Source: Dendrocalamus latiflorus
Taxonomy: Eukaryota; Streptophyta; Magnoliopsida; Poales; Poaceae
Direction of reading: 5' to 3'
NCBI GenBank assembly: GCA_017311315.1
Contig: CM029671.1
Span: 24,494,227-24,558,226 of the forward strand
DNA: 64,000 nt
A program made the translations under genes and the position numbers. Positions 11,078-20,576 of this stretch are shown here, piece by piece; the stretch's first letter is position 1, and each line of letters starts with the position of its first letter. The notes under the pieces were generated by a model. That model worked only from the letters and a program-made list of their open reading frames with translations. It had not been told where the DNA came from and did not search any database.

Positions 11078-11095
11078 GTTGTTAAGAGGACGGGG
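10325..11095. mobile_element. CACTA left terminus with subterminal repeats, copy 1
   Basis: It starts CACTACCACATAAAAGGGC. Repeats of ATCATAGACGGTT, ATCACAGACGATT and their complements follow, spaced at a few tens of bases, the probable transposase-binding array of a CACTA element. No coding capacity is visible, and the element is cut by the tandem duplication. Confidence 0.6.
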
Positions 11096-12147
11096 CTCTT
11101 GAAGGCAGGCTTGCCCCCTCTCTTGGCATTTCATTTCCATACACTTGAGTTGCAGCAAGCCTTCTCCTATCTTGAACATTCATTTCACTCATGTGAGAGC
11201 AAATTTGAGAGTAAGATTGCATTGTGTTGCATTGATTGAGCTTCTTGGCTCTTGTGTAGAATAGTGCTCTTGTGTTGAGTTTGAGTTTTAACTCGTTTGC
11301 ACTTTTTTAGCCTCTCATTTATCTGGTTTTTATTTCTTGTAGGGTTTTGAGGTTATTTGTCTTTGTTAGTTGGTTTGGAGGAGTTTGAATTTTCCACTAC
11401 CACATAAAAGGGCTATCATAGACGGTTCAAAACTGTTATCACAGACGATTTCTAACCTGTCTAAATTTATATGTCTGTGATAACAAGTGGATATCATAGA
11501 CGGCTCTCGAATCGTCTATGATAAATTACAACATAAACGGGTTTTCAAAAAAACCATATATAATATGTAAGATATCACAGAGGGTTCTTAAACATAGCAG
11601 TTTGTAATAGTCTATTATCATAAATTGTTCTAGTTAAGAACCTTTTATGATTGCGTTCTTGCGTTCGCATAAATAGGTCTCCTTCAGTTCATCAACATTT
11701 TCTAATTGCGATATAAAACAATGTAATCAGAGAATGCAGATAAATCAAAGTAGGCCTATTTATGAGAACAAGTTCATTGTGCAATAAACTTTGGTGACAT
11801 GCCTTCATCCTGCAATAAAACATGAATTTCAACCAGAGCTAAAACCCTAGCCATTCATCAATCATCAAGAACTAAGGTATCAACAATTAATTTTCACACG
11901 CATGAGCATCAAGATTTACATGGTCGAAACCCTAACCATCCAACAATTTCAGATGAGGGATATATCACCGCTGATGAAGAAGAGGGGGAGGCAGTGTCAC
12001 CGTTGTGTCACGACAATGATACTGTACAAGTCACTCTTACGACACTTAGGACAGGAGTGTCATGTGCAGTGAACCGTGGCATCACAACTGGAGGTAGAGG
12101 AGCTCACAGCGGTAGTCGGTGTTGTTAAGAGGACGGGGCGCTTCGGT
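11096..12147. repeat. Tandem duplication, copy 2
   Basis: Second copy of the 10026-11077 block, almost identical. The copy ends at CTTCGGT, after which the sequences diverge (TTGAAGAAG here, GTTGTTAAG in copy 1). Confidence 0.9.
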
Positions 12148-12485
12148 TTGAAGAAGAAGCAGGAATGAGGAGTGGATAAACTAGGAGCAGCAGGAAATGT
12201 CCTCGTCAGTGTTGGTTCTTAGAGTGAAATTGGGGAAAAGGGAGAGGGTGAGTAATAAAGGGCGAGACGTGGAAGGAGACTGGTGCCTGTCGTTCGATGT
12301 GAAGAAAATAGATGGATAAGATCAAAATCCTAGAAGAGAAGCTACAGATATGTGATGTGGCATTATCACAGACGATTCGAATTAAAAACCATTTGTGATG
12401 TGTGCTGACATTATAGATGGTTTTTAAAAATCATCTACGATGTGTGCTGACATCATAGATGGATTTTAATCCTAACCGTCTAGAT
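11395..12485. mobile_element. CACTA left terminus copy 2 and residual internal part
   Basis: The same terminus is duplicated with the tandem block. Beyond the duplicated part, 12360-12485 carries further diverged ATCACAGACGATT and ATCATAGATGG repeats, consistent with the other subterminal region. A clean right terminus (TAGTG) was not found, so the right limit is approximate. Confidence 0.5.
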
Positions 12486-13834
12486 CAAACATGTAGATCA
12501 TCCGTCTCCCCTTCCTCTTCTCTCCCATTCGGAGTGCCTAATTTCAAGCCCTAGAGCCCAACCCTAAAACGAGCCTCATGCCACCGCTCGCGCGATGCCT
12601 CATCGACGTTGGCTACTTGGCTAGACCTCTTTGTCCTCCCTCGAGCTTCTATCCTGTCCCACGCTGTGGCACCGTTCTCTCATCGGGCCGACAGTGCGTT
12701 TGACTGTAAACCTATCAACCGAAAATCAATCCTACTGGACACCTGCGGTTAGAGTACAAACTAATCTTAAATATTTCATTGTACTCCAAGTTCATCCAAA
12801 TTAACTCCGATTTGTCTCTGATTTACACTGATTTTGTCTGGCTTTATTTAAATTTTTCGATCCGAAAACTACTGAAATTTTCTAAAAATCAGTGCTAACG
12901 CCCTGCTGGACCTCCAGTAAAAAAATTCAAAACTAGTTTTAATAACCTTGATCGAAGACAGAAATTTTAAAAACACTGGGGCTGCCTGTAAGCGCGCGGC
13001 TTCTAAGGACTCAAACTCGACATGCTACTGGACCTGCTTAAGCAAGTTCTTGCCGTCGCGCCGACTTGAAAAAACCGACATTCTTCCAAGCCCACAGCTC
13101 GTTTTGGCTTCAGCTTTTAGCTTCTGGCTTATTTTTCACTATTTATAAATTTTGTCTTTTTCTTAATTTTTGGCTTTTTGTTGAGCTTTTTTGCCGGTTC
13201 TTTTCCCCCGTATTTGTTTGTATTATACGTAATGGGCTAACATTTTTTATATTTTTTAAAATTTAATTATGTTAAATAAGCCTCTGTCAGCTACAGTGTT
13301 TTTTCAGTCAGCTACAGTGCTTTTCAGCCATAAGCCACCAAAAAATAAGCCTCTGTCAGTTACAGTGCTTTTAATCAACCAATGCAGCTCCCTCTGTGCC
13401 ACCATCTCCATGCCGCTGCGGCCGCCTTCAGCGCTTGGACAAGGGCGACGACCGCCTTTAGCGTTGTGAAAAAGGGGCGAGGAGAAGGGGCATCCGGAGA
13501 GGAGGGAATTTGCTTGGGGCAAACAACGGTGGCGATGGTGAGCCGGCTTCACCGTAGTTGGACACGCTGGAGACAGAGAAGACGCTGGCGGCGGCACATA
13601 AATCATGATGCAAATCCAAAGATTATAAAATTCGACAGAAATCTCCCCCAAAAAAATGTACGGCAGATGTACAGCATTTTCCATCGATTGATAAGGTCCA
13701 ATGTTGGCACAAAATCCAGCGATCCGTGAGGGGAGCTTCGATTGAGCACGAAAGCGAAAGATCCAACCCCGAAAACCGTGTAGGCAAAATAGCAATCGAC
13801 CACATGAAAAAAGAATATGTGTTCTCAAAAATCA
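12486..13834. other. Intergenic, repeat-derived
   Basis: No gene is recognised. Within 13272-13375 a motif AAGCCTCTGTCAG(C/T)TACAGTG occurs twice, and the flanks are rich in AGCTTTTAGCTTCTGGCTT-like sequence, suggesting a worn hAT or Tourist-type MITE. GC-rich open frames at 13382-13729 and on the opposite strand show no family motif. Confidence 0.4.
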
Positions 13835-13854
13835 TTAAATCAACGGCAGATTCC

Positions 13855-14175
13855 TCAAAGGGGATAGGGCTTTCGGGCTACCTCGCGGCGCGGCGGCTCG
13901 GAGGAGAACATGGCCTTGGCCTGGATGGCGAGGCGGACGTCGTCGGCTTCGAGCGACTCCCTGCCGGCGTGGTCTGCGTAGACCTTCGCCTCGCCGAGCA
14001 CGTGGCCTGCGTAGCGGTAGGCGAGAATCAGGAACTGGTACACCACCCCCGCGTCGTAATCCCCCTCCCCAAGCCCCACCGAACGCAGGATCTCTCGCAA
14101 CACCCGTGCGTCCCGCGACTCTTCGCCGGCGGCCACCGCCGGAGGAGGAGACGTCCGTACAATTCCGGGGTCCAT
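13855..14175 (-). CDS. TAF9-like histone-fold protein, C-terminally short
   Basis: The 106-aa translation contains SRDARVLREILRSVGLGEGD, then VVYQFLILAYRYAGHVLGEAKVY and the ADDVRLAIQAK motif. This is the H3-like histone fold of TFIID/SAGA subunit TAF9, which pairs with TAF6. The fold spans about residues 20-88. The family normally continues after PPPREV with LLELA and an IPLP segment. Here the frame ends RREVARKPYPL and stops. A possible GT donor lies at the REV codons, so a further exon is conceivable, but I found no matching sequence on this strand down to 13269. It is either a truncated paralogue or the first exon of a broken gene. The ATG at 14175 is the only suitable start. Confidence 0.6.
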   Translation of the reverse strand: MDPGIVRTSPPPAVAAGEESRDARVLREILRSVGLGEGDYDAGVVYQFLILAYRYAGHVLGEAKVYADHAGRESLEADDVRLAIQAKAMFSSEPPRREVARKPYPL

Positions 14176-14303
14176 TAGGGCAGACTACCAAGACGATAGC
14201 GACTCTTCGCGGGAGAGGTAATTCCAGATTCGAGTTTGAGTATAGATGTACGGTGCAGCGAGTTTGTACACAATAAAAACTATATTCCTTGATGAGCACA
14301 GAC

Positions 14304-14385
14304 GACGCTTTGGCCGAGTGGTTAAGGCGTGTGCCTGCTAAGTACATGGGGTTTCCCCGCGAGAGTTCGAATCTCTCAGGCGTCG
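14304..14385 (+). tRNA. tRNA-Ser (GCU), copy 1
   Basis: The 82-nt sequence runs from GACGCTTTGGCCGAGTGG to the paired GGCGTC plus discriminator G. It has the A box TGGCCGAGTGG, anticodon GCT within CCTGCTAAG, a long class-II variable arm (TGGGGTTTCCCCGC) and the T arm GAGAGTTCGAATCTCTC. Acceptor arms GACGC/GCGTC pair. No CCA is encoded and no intron is present. It is identical to the copy at 17329. Confidence 0.96.
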
Positions 14386-14387
14386 AA

Positions 14388-14392
14388 TTTTT
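14388..14392 (+). terminator. Pol III terminator of tRNA-Ser copy 1
   Basis: A run of five T residues begins 3 nt after the tRNA, with more T runs following. Confidence 0.75.
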
Positions 14393-15016
14393 ATTCCTTT
14401 TCACCCTTATTTTTTTTGCTACTGATGCAGTTAAACTCCTTAGCATTTTAATGTTTAGATCAGGTGATAAATATATAGTAATATACAATAACCTTCTCAC
14501 AGCACATATCATTCGCAGACAGCCATTGAACTAAGATCATTGAAATCGGGTATTGTGAGACACTGAGACTGAGACACACACAGTCACACTCCAAAGATTC
14601 CTACAATGAAACGTTATCACCTGCTGAGAGCACTTGCTGTGTTAAAACACTAAGTACATATTACGTATTCACAATTTCACATGCTACTACCTTCTTTTGC
14701 TTTACTCAAAATACACATGAACAAATGTGCAACATGTGGGAGAGACACATTTGTTACAGATAAAAAGACGCTTCAGAGACTTCTTGGAGGACTATTTCTC
14801 ATCTCTATGTTGTCAGTACAGAGGAACTTAAACTTCACATGATTGAGATGAGCCTGTCAAGCATAAATTTACATGAATTTGTATACTACGGTTGTCAATA
14901 CTGTGAAACTGCAAGACGATGATCAAATATTTGCCAAAACTCCATTGTGTAATATCTAGATTTGCAAGAGTTGAAAGAATGAGCTCAACCACATGACCCA
15001 TTTTTAACTCCCGGTT
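14393..15016. other. Intergenic block shared with the second tRNA copy
   Basis: Parts of 14393-14720 (GCAGTTAAACTCCTTAGCAT, ACCTTCTTTTGCTTTACTCA) recur with changes after the second tRNA at 17428-17735. This indicates duplication of the tRNA with its 3' flank. No gene is recognised. Confidence 0.6.
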
Positions 15017-15720
15017 CAAGTTGTCGACGACATTAACAACATGGCAGTTCAGCCTCAGCCTCAATTGCATGTTGTAGCTAGAAGTTCACTTCAATAGGTC
15101 CAGTATTGTCGAACTTGGGGGGAGTTCCTGCCCTGACACACGAAAACGTCATAAGGAATTTCAGGGTGCCTTTGGTTGAGCTTTTGGGAGCTGCTTTTAC
15201 TTCCAAAAAGCCAAAAGCCAACCAAAGGGGTGGAAACCAGAAGTTGTTTTTTCAGAAGCAGCTACTTTTGAGTAGTACAGTTTTGAAAGCACCTTGGACC
15301 CTGCTTGTGGCTTTTGGCTTTCTGCTTTTTGAAATGGTGAGAATAGAGAGCTGTTTCACAGTTGTTTCAAGGAAAATAGAGATAGGAGGTAAGTTTTATA
15401 CTTGTTTGAACCAAACAGCTTACAGCTTTTCTAGAGCCACAACCTACAGCAGCTTTTCCACAGCCCACAGCTCACAACAGCTTTTTCAGAAGTCACAGCT
15501 CAACCAAACACACCCTCAGTTTTCTTGCTCAAGAACCAAGTCACCAACACAGAAGATCTAAATAATAAACAAATAGTTTCTTGCACTAACATAGCTCCAA
15601 ACATCCATATGAATAATCTAACTCTAGCTTCTGCTCTACTATTTCTTGAAATTGAAGTGTAGATACTCAATTGGCTATTCATGGGCATATACCTCGGCTA
15701 CCTAAATTCTGTTGTTCTTG
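15017..15720. repeat. Tandem duplication, copy with MITE inserted
   Basis: The sequence from CAAGTTGTCGACGACATT to TTCTGTTGTTC recurs at 15723-16066. This copy is about 350 bp longer because it contains the Tourist-like element at 15164-15515. Confidence 0.85.
15164..15515. mobile_element. Tourist-like (PIF/Harbinger) MITE, filled site
   Basis: The ends are GGGTGCCTTTGGTTGAGCT and AGCTCAACCAAACACACCC, imperfect inverted repeats with 3-bp TCA target duplications at 15161-15163 and 15516-15518. The interior is rich in CAGCTTTT and AAAGCAG motifs. A second copy lies at 24051-24374. Confidence 0.85.
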
Positions 15721-15722
15721 TT

Positions 15723-16066
15723 CAAGTTGTGGACGACATTCACGACATGGCAGTTCAGCCTCAGCCTCAATTGCATGTCGTAGCCAGAAGCTCACTTCAA
15801 TAGGTCCAGTATTGTCGAATTTTGGGGGAGTTCCTGCCCTGACACATGAAAACATCATAAGGAATTTCAGCTTTCTTGCTCAAGAACCAAGTCACCAACA
15901 CAGCAGATCTAATAAACAAATAGTTTCTTGCACTAACATAGCTCCAAACATCCATATGAATTATCTAACTCTAGCTTCTGCTCTACTATTTCTTGAAATT
16001 GAAGTGTACATACTCAATAGGCTATTCATGGGCATATACTTCTGCTACCTAAATTCTGTTGTTCTG
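15723..16066. repeat. Tandem duplication, copy with empty MITE site
   Basis: It matches 15017-15720 without the MITE. The empty target reads AATTTCAGCTTTCTTGCTC with a single TCA at 15867-15869. Confidence 0.85.
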
Positions 16067-16849
16067 TGAAATATAGTAAAATGCTAGCAACACAAATTTC
16101 ACAGGAAAACCTAAAAAATCTGTTCCTTACCACAACATCTACATTGCACCCATATATTGACACTTCACAACAAGAGTAAGTCACGGTCAGTACAAAATCC
16201 TAAGAAATTACCATAACATTTACAGTTAAATTAACCCATACGCAACAGATAAGACGTGCATTTTCAGAATGGTCAACTGTCTTAGCAAAAAAGGGCTAAT
16301 CTACCTCCAACTTTAGACAGAAATTCATCTCCCTAACTAGTGCTCCAGTTAGCAAGCAAGCAATTACTACATCATAAACTGTTGTTGCACTATTGAATCA
16401 AAACCAGTTACATAGGAAACCAGTTGCAAATTTCCTGTACTTCCGAACAGATACACATAAGAACGCTAGACATTGCGGAATTGTTTGCACAGCAGCAGAG
16501 CATCCAAGAAATTATTCCTAATCAAACACATGTTTACTAAGGCTAAGAAGTTTTAGGACTGTCTAAAGAATATATCTTTTCTTCCCATCTCTAGTAAACT
16601 CAATTCACAGGAACTGGTAAACGAATGTGCATGCTACAAGCCTACAACATTAGGCGTATCAAATGGTATCAGGCATATCACACGTTTCACGTCAGCAAGT
16701 TACACAGCATCATAGATACCAACGCACGTATAGGTAACAACACTCCATATACAAATTGGTATGAATAGAGGTTCGGTCAAAGCATATACTGCACAAATCA
16801 AACCCTAGGTCTCCAAACATCTACTGGTCCACACAACAATCACAACATC
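16067..16849. repeat. Diverged intergenic block, also present at 21570-22450
   Basis: Shared landmarks include GCACCCATATATTGACACTT against GCGCCCATATATTGATTTAT, CAAGCAAGCAA near 16350 and 22275, and ACATGTTTACTAAGGCTAAG against ACATGTTTACCGAGGCTAAG. The block belongs to an older duplication than the 15.0-16.0 kb pair. It has no gene. Confidence 0.6.
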
Positions 16850-17280
16850 AGGCATTGGGGTTGGAGTCTGGAGAGGAGGATTAGGCTGTACCGGTGACGG
16901 GCTGTCGGGCTGGACAGGAGCACGACGCCGGCCACGGGATGCAGAGGAAGCTGCGCTTCAGAGGGAGGAGGCAATGAGTTGGAGAGGACGACGATTCCGG
17001 GTGATGAGCTGGAGAGGTGGAGGACTCCGGCGATGGGTGGAGGACTCCGGCGAGGAGCTGGAGCGGAGAACGCCGCCGACGGGCTAGAGAGGTGGCGGTG
17101 CCTTATAAGGAGGGTTCCATGGGCTTCAGTGGAGGACCAGAGGAGGAGGCAACGGCGGTGGCCACCGCCGACGCGGCGGCGGAACTCGGAAGTGAAGGAG
17201 ATGGGTCGGCACTCGGCACTGAGAGAGGCGGCGGCTTCCGACTCTGATTGGGAGTTTGGGACGAATTGGGAGTAGCATTG
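16850..17280. repeat. GC-rich degenerate tandem repeat
   Basis: A motif like GAGCTGGAGAGGTGGAGGAC followed by TCCGGCGATG recurs several times between about 16975 and 17100. The flanking GC-rich sequence opens frames on both strands without recognisable motifs. I treat it as non-coding low-complexity sequence. Confidence 0.5.
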
Positions 17281-17328
17281 CAATGTAAAAGGTTTTACAT
17301 TGTTTATGAGAACGTTGCACACAACTCC

Positions 17329-17410
17329 GACGCTTTGGCCGAGTGGTTAAGGCGTGTGCCTGCTAAGTACATGGGGTTTCCCCGCGAGAGTTCGAATCTC
17401 TCAGGCGTCG
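17329..17410 (+). tRNA. tRNA-Ser (GCU), copy 2
   Basis: It is identical over 82 nt to the gene at 14304, with the same anticodon GCT, long variable arm and paired acceptor stem. The 5' flanks of the two copies differ, whereas the 3' flanks are recognisably related. Transcription by Pol III is expected from the internal A and B boxes. Confidence 0.96.
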
Positions 17411-17415
17411 AGTCC

Positions 17416-17427
17416 TTTTTTTTTTTT
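17416..17427 (+). terminator. Pol III terminator of tRNA-Ser copy 2
   Basis: A run of about 12 T residues starts 5 nt after the tRNA, a strong Pol III stop. Confidence 0.8.
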
Positions 17428-19313
17428 TGCTGCTTAAGCAGTTAAGCTCCCTGGTATTTAATTGTTTAGCTCTGGAAAAAATGTATATTATCACAAATTC
17501 ACAGTTCATTTGATTGAGATACAAAATCGCTTTACGCTGCACCTATCCCAAATCACAGCCACTGAACTACTGAAGAGAACTGAAACAGACAAACAGTAAT
17601 CGTACTTCCTTTTTTTCTGAAAAGTATTCTCAAAAAGAGAGCATACAATGGCACACCACAATTGAGAGCATTTCATGAGCTAAATCTCTGTAACACGTAT
17701 TCACATGCTACCTTCTTTTGCTTTACTTAAGCAAACATATCAACAAATATAGATAATTTTTATATAGTTGTCTGTAATATTTTTCATATAATTAATGAGT
17801 TATTCATATAGTTACAGCTGTGTTTGATACGGCTTTCAAAGAAATCGAAGACAAAAGCAAAAATAACTAAAAAGAAGAGCTATATTTCTTCCATCGGCCA
17901 ACCAACCAACCATACACGAATGGCATGATTGCGAATGATGGTCGATCCATGCATTTGATGCACTGAGTGCCGGTTGTCGGCAGCGACGCGCAGTGGCCCA
18001 ACTCCGGCCGGCCAGGCAGCGAAGCTTGCACCGACCGTGCGATCGGGTTCGGAGAAAAGCACAAGAGACCACGTACGATCCAGTGGACCAAATGACCAAT
18101 GATCCTCGCGATCGGTGGTACCTACGCCCGAACTCCTCGAACGAACTCGAGCCATGTACGACACCAAAATAAACTCGGTTGCAAACTCGCAGCACCTCGA
18201 ACTTTCGTCAATTGGCAAGTTTCATCGTGGCGTGAGTTGCTCGCTCTGGTTCGATTACTGAATCTAGGGCTGGAATCAGCACAAATCCAAACCTAAACCT
18301 CAGGCTAAATCAACTACTCTTAAGCTAACTTTATTTTTTTATGAATTTTACATAGGATTTGATTGCTAGACCTTGGGCTATAACCCAGATAGCCTGGGGC
18401 CTGGTTACGCCACTGACTGAATCAGTACTAGGTGTCTTATCTTATACACACGTATATATTCAGTGAAAAAAATATGTCTATACTTTGTGAGATAATAGAT
18501 AAATCTATGATTTATTTAACAACCTCCGTTAAAGTTTTTAACATGTACTTTAATAAGACACATGTACATATACACATCTCCGTTGTAATCTAAAAAAACA
18601 GCTCGAACTCCATTGCCGCGGCGCGAAGCACTACCAAGCCCAACCCCGCAGCCGTGTGTGCGTACGCGACTCGCAACGCAGCGTACCAAAGGCGCTTTCC
18701 GTTTAGCAGCCCGTCATCGTGGCCGTGCGCATCGAAGTCGATCACATTACAGATTTGTCGTGCCTTTTTTAAAAAAAAAAATGGTACATCGCAGATACAC
18801 GCTCAAATGCACATCCTATAAGGCTATAACCATTGATCAAAAGCTACAGGATCTCTAGAGCAAGGACACAGGACCTTAATCTCGCTTCAAGTGATTTTAA
18901 CTTTTGGTTTTTTCTGACTTTCAATTTATTTAAGTCAGAAACTATTTAGAATGTATCGGTTTTTTTTTCCTTTTTTCTCTTTTACATTATCCATAGTGAT
19001 ATAATAGTTTATTCAATTTTTTAATTTTTTTTCTTTTTATTCTAACAAATTAACAACAGTTACCATACAATTTTTGTCAAAAGACATAGTTACAAGATTA
19101 GCTATTTAGAACATGCAATCGGTGAGCACCCACGCCAAATGCAGGATTCCGACGAGGGTGGGCTGCAACTTAGCCAACTGAGCTACGCTCGGTTCTCATG
19201 CTACGGAAGCTAGCCACACAGAAGTGGTCTGCAGTCTAGAAGCGGTGATTCAGGCCATGGCCGCAGAGTTACGACTATACGAGTCTACAACAACTTGTTA
19301 TGATTCTTCCGCT
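17428..19313. other. Intergenic; contains a SINE remnant
   Basis: The first 300 bp are related to the flank of tRNA copy 1. The rest holds no recognised gene. Open frames at 17836-18218 (minus) and 18613-18858 (plus) have no known motif. A tRNA-derived SINE piece lies near 19110-19205. Confidence 0.5.
19110..19205 (-). mobile_element. tRNA-derived SINE fragment
   Basis: On the minus strand it reads CGTAGCTCAGTTGGCTAAG, a Pol III A box. Downstream comes GGAATCCTGC, a worn B box, and then TTTGGCGTGGGTGCTCACCG, a body sequence typical of grass SINEs. No tail or target duplication was identified. Confidence 0.5.
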
Positions 19314-19637
19314 GTTCCAGCTACGGCTGGAAAAAAGCTCGAGGCTCGTGAGCTGCTCGAGCTCGAAGTTAGCTCGGCTCGGCTCGAGCTCGGCTCGTAA
19401 ATCAGCGAGCCAAGCCAAGTTTTCAGCTCGGTACATTTACGAGCCGAGCCCGAGCGGCTCGCGAGCGGCTCGATGGCTTGATCGAGCCAAACATCGTGGT
19501 AGGCTGGCAACCTTAGCCTGGCAGGCCAAAGAAAGCCACCCGACCTGATTCCCCGAAGGCCCGAATGCTCCTATCTGATTTCCTCAATCCACCGAAATAC
19601 CGAATCGTTTCCTCAGTCATTGACTCATTCTCATTCC

Positions 19638-19806
19638 ATCGATCCGCCGCCCCCAAATCCACCGATCTGACGCCCCAAATTCATCCGATCCGCCGCCCCC
19701 AAATCCACCGCCGCCCCCAAATCCATCGATCTGCCGCCCCTAAATCCCCAAATCCACCGCCGCTCCCAAATCCATCGATCCGCCGCCCCTAAATCCATCG
19801 ATCTCC
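19638..19806. repeat. C-rich minisatellite inside the hAT-like element
   Basis: Units resemble GATCCGCCGCCCCCAAATC followed by CATC or CACC, with variable length and truncations, about seven units. Frames through it on both strands are low-complexity and are not considered genes. Confidence 0.8.
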
Positions 19807-20059
19807 TGGAGATAGCGATGGTTTTGCGACGCCTCGTCGGCGCGTCCGATGGCTCGCCGTCACTGGTCGCGTCGGCAGCCGCCCTTCTGCTCCGTCCAGC
19901 AGTTTCTCGGGAGGACCTGTGGCATTGCCATCGGTGCGCTCTGCGCCGAGCTCCGGCCAGACAGTGCCAACACCAGTGGAGGCGTCGGTAGCTCTGCTCC
20001 TTCATTCTTGGCCCCGCCGACGTTGCTGCCGTTCTTCATTCTTGCTTTGCCGTTCTTCA

Positions 20060-20172
20060 TAAGAGCAGATACACATTTCAAGCCATTTTGGCTTGAACTG
20101 GCTCGTTCAAGCCATTTTAGCTTGAACGAGCCAGTTTAAGCCATTTTGGCTTGAAATGTGTATCTGCTCTTA
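20060..20172. repeat. 113-nt near-perfect hairpin
   Basis: Arms of about 53 nt begin TAAGAGCAGATACACATTTC and end in its complement. The only mismatches I see are a 3-nt TTT opposite TTT bulge and one A/G change. The loop is CATTTTA at 20113-20119. It may be a nested foldback MITE with TA duplications or an siRNA-producing stem. Confidence 0.8.
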
Positions 20173-20576
20173 TGTGTATTGGCTGCAAAAGTATTGGCTT
20201 ATGTGTTATGCTGTTAAATCTGATATGCTATTAGTATTACATCTGAAATGCACTATTAAATCTGATATACATCATAAATCTGAAATGCTATACTGATAAT
20301 TGATATACAGACTGTATGCTATGCTATTTATCTCTGCTGTGCTGCTCTCTGTTATGTGCTCTCTGTTATGCTATACTGATAATTGACATACAGACTGTAT
20401 CTGCTTTTTGGCTCGGTCGGGCTCGCAAGCTGGCTCGAGCCGCCAGTCGAGCCAAGCCAAGCCTCCCGCGTAGCTCGTTTCCAAAACGAGCCGAGCCGAG
20501 CCGCATCTTTGACCGAGCTCGGCCGAGCCTGGCTCGAGCCGGCTCGGCTCGGCTCGTTTCCAGCCCTAGTTCCAGC

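Larger units (their letters stand above)
19322..20568. mobile_element. Non-autonomous hAT-like element with GAGCCGAGC ends
   Basis: The termini TACGGCTGGAAA and TTTCCAGCCCTA are near-perfect inverted repeats, flanked by an 8-bp target duplication GTTCCAGC at 19314-19321 and 20569-20576. About 170 bp at each end is packed with GCTCG/GAGCCGAGC repeats. The interior holds a C-rich minisatellite (19638-19806) and a 113-nt hairpin (20060-20172), and no transposase. An 8-bp duplication with TAGGG-type ends points to the hAT superfamily. Confidence 0.8.

Noticed and set aside
9888..11239. Shared C-terminal frame LLKAGLPPLLAFHFHTLELQ in two open frames
   Set aside because: The sharing comes only from the 1-kb DNA duplication; there is no start context or family match.
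16840..17322. 160-aa minus-strand frame
   Set aside because: It runs through a GC-rich tandem repeat and into the tRNA 5' flank; the sequence is Ser/Pro-rich with no motif.
17836..18218. Overlapping minus-strand frames of 112-119 aa
   Set aside because: There is no recognisable motif, and several frames are open at once in moderately GC-rich DNA, as expected by chance.
19638..19806. Regularly spaced repeats resembling a CRISPR array
   Set aside because: Units are contiguous and variable without unique spacers, in a plant transposon; it is a minisatellite.
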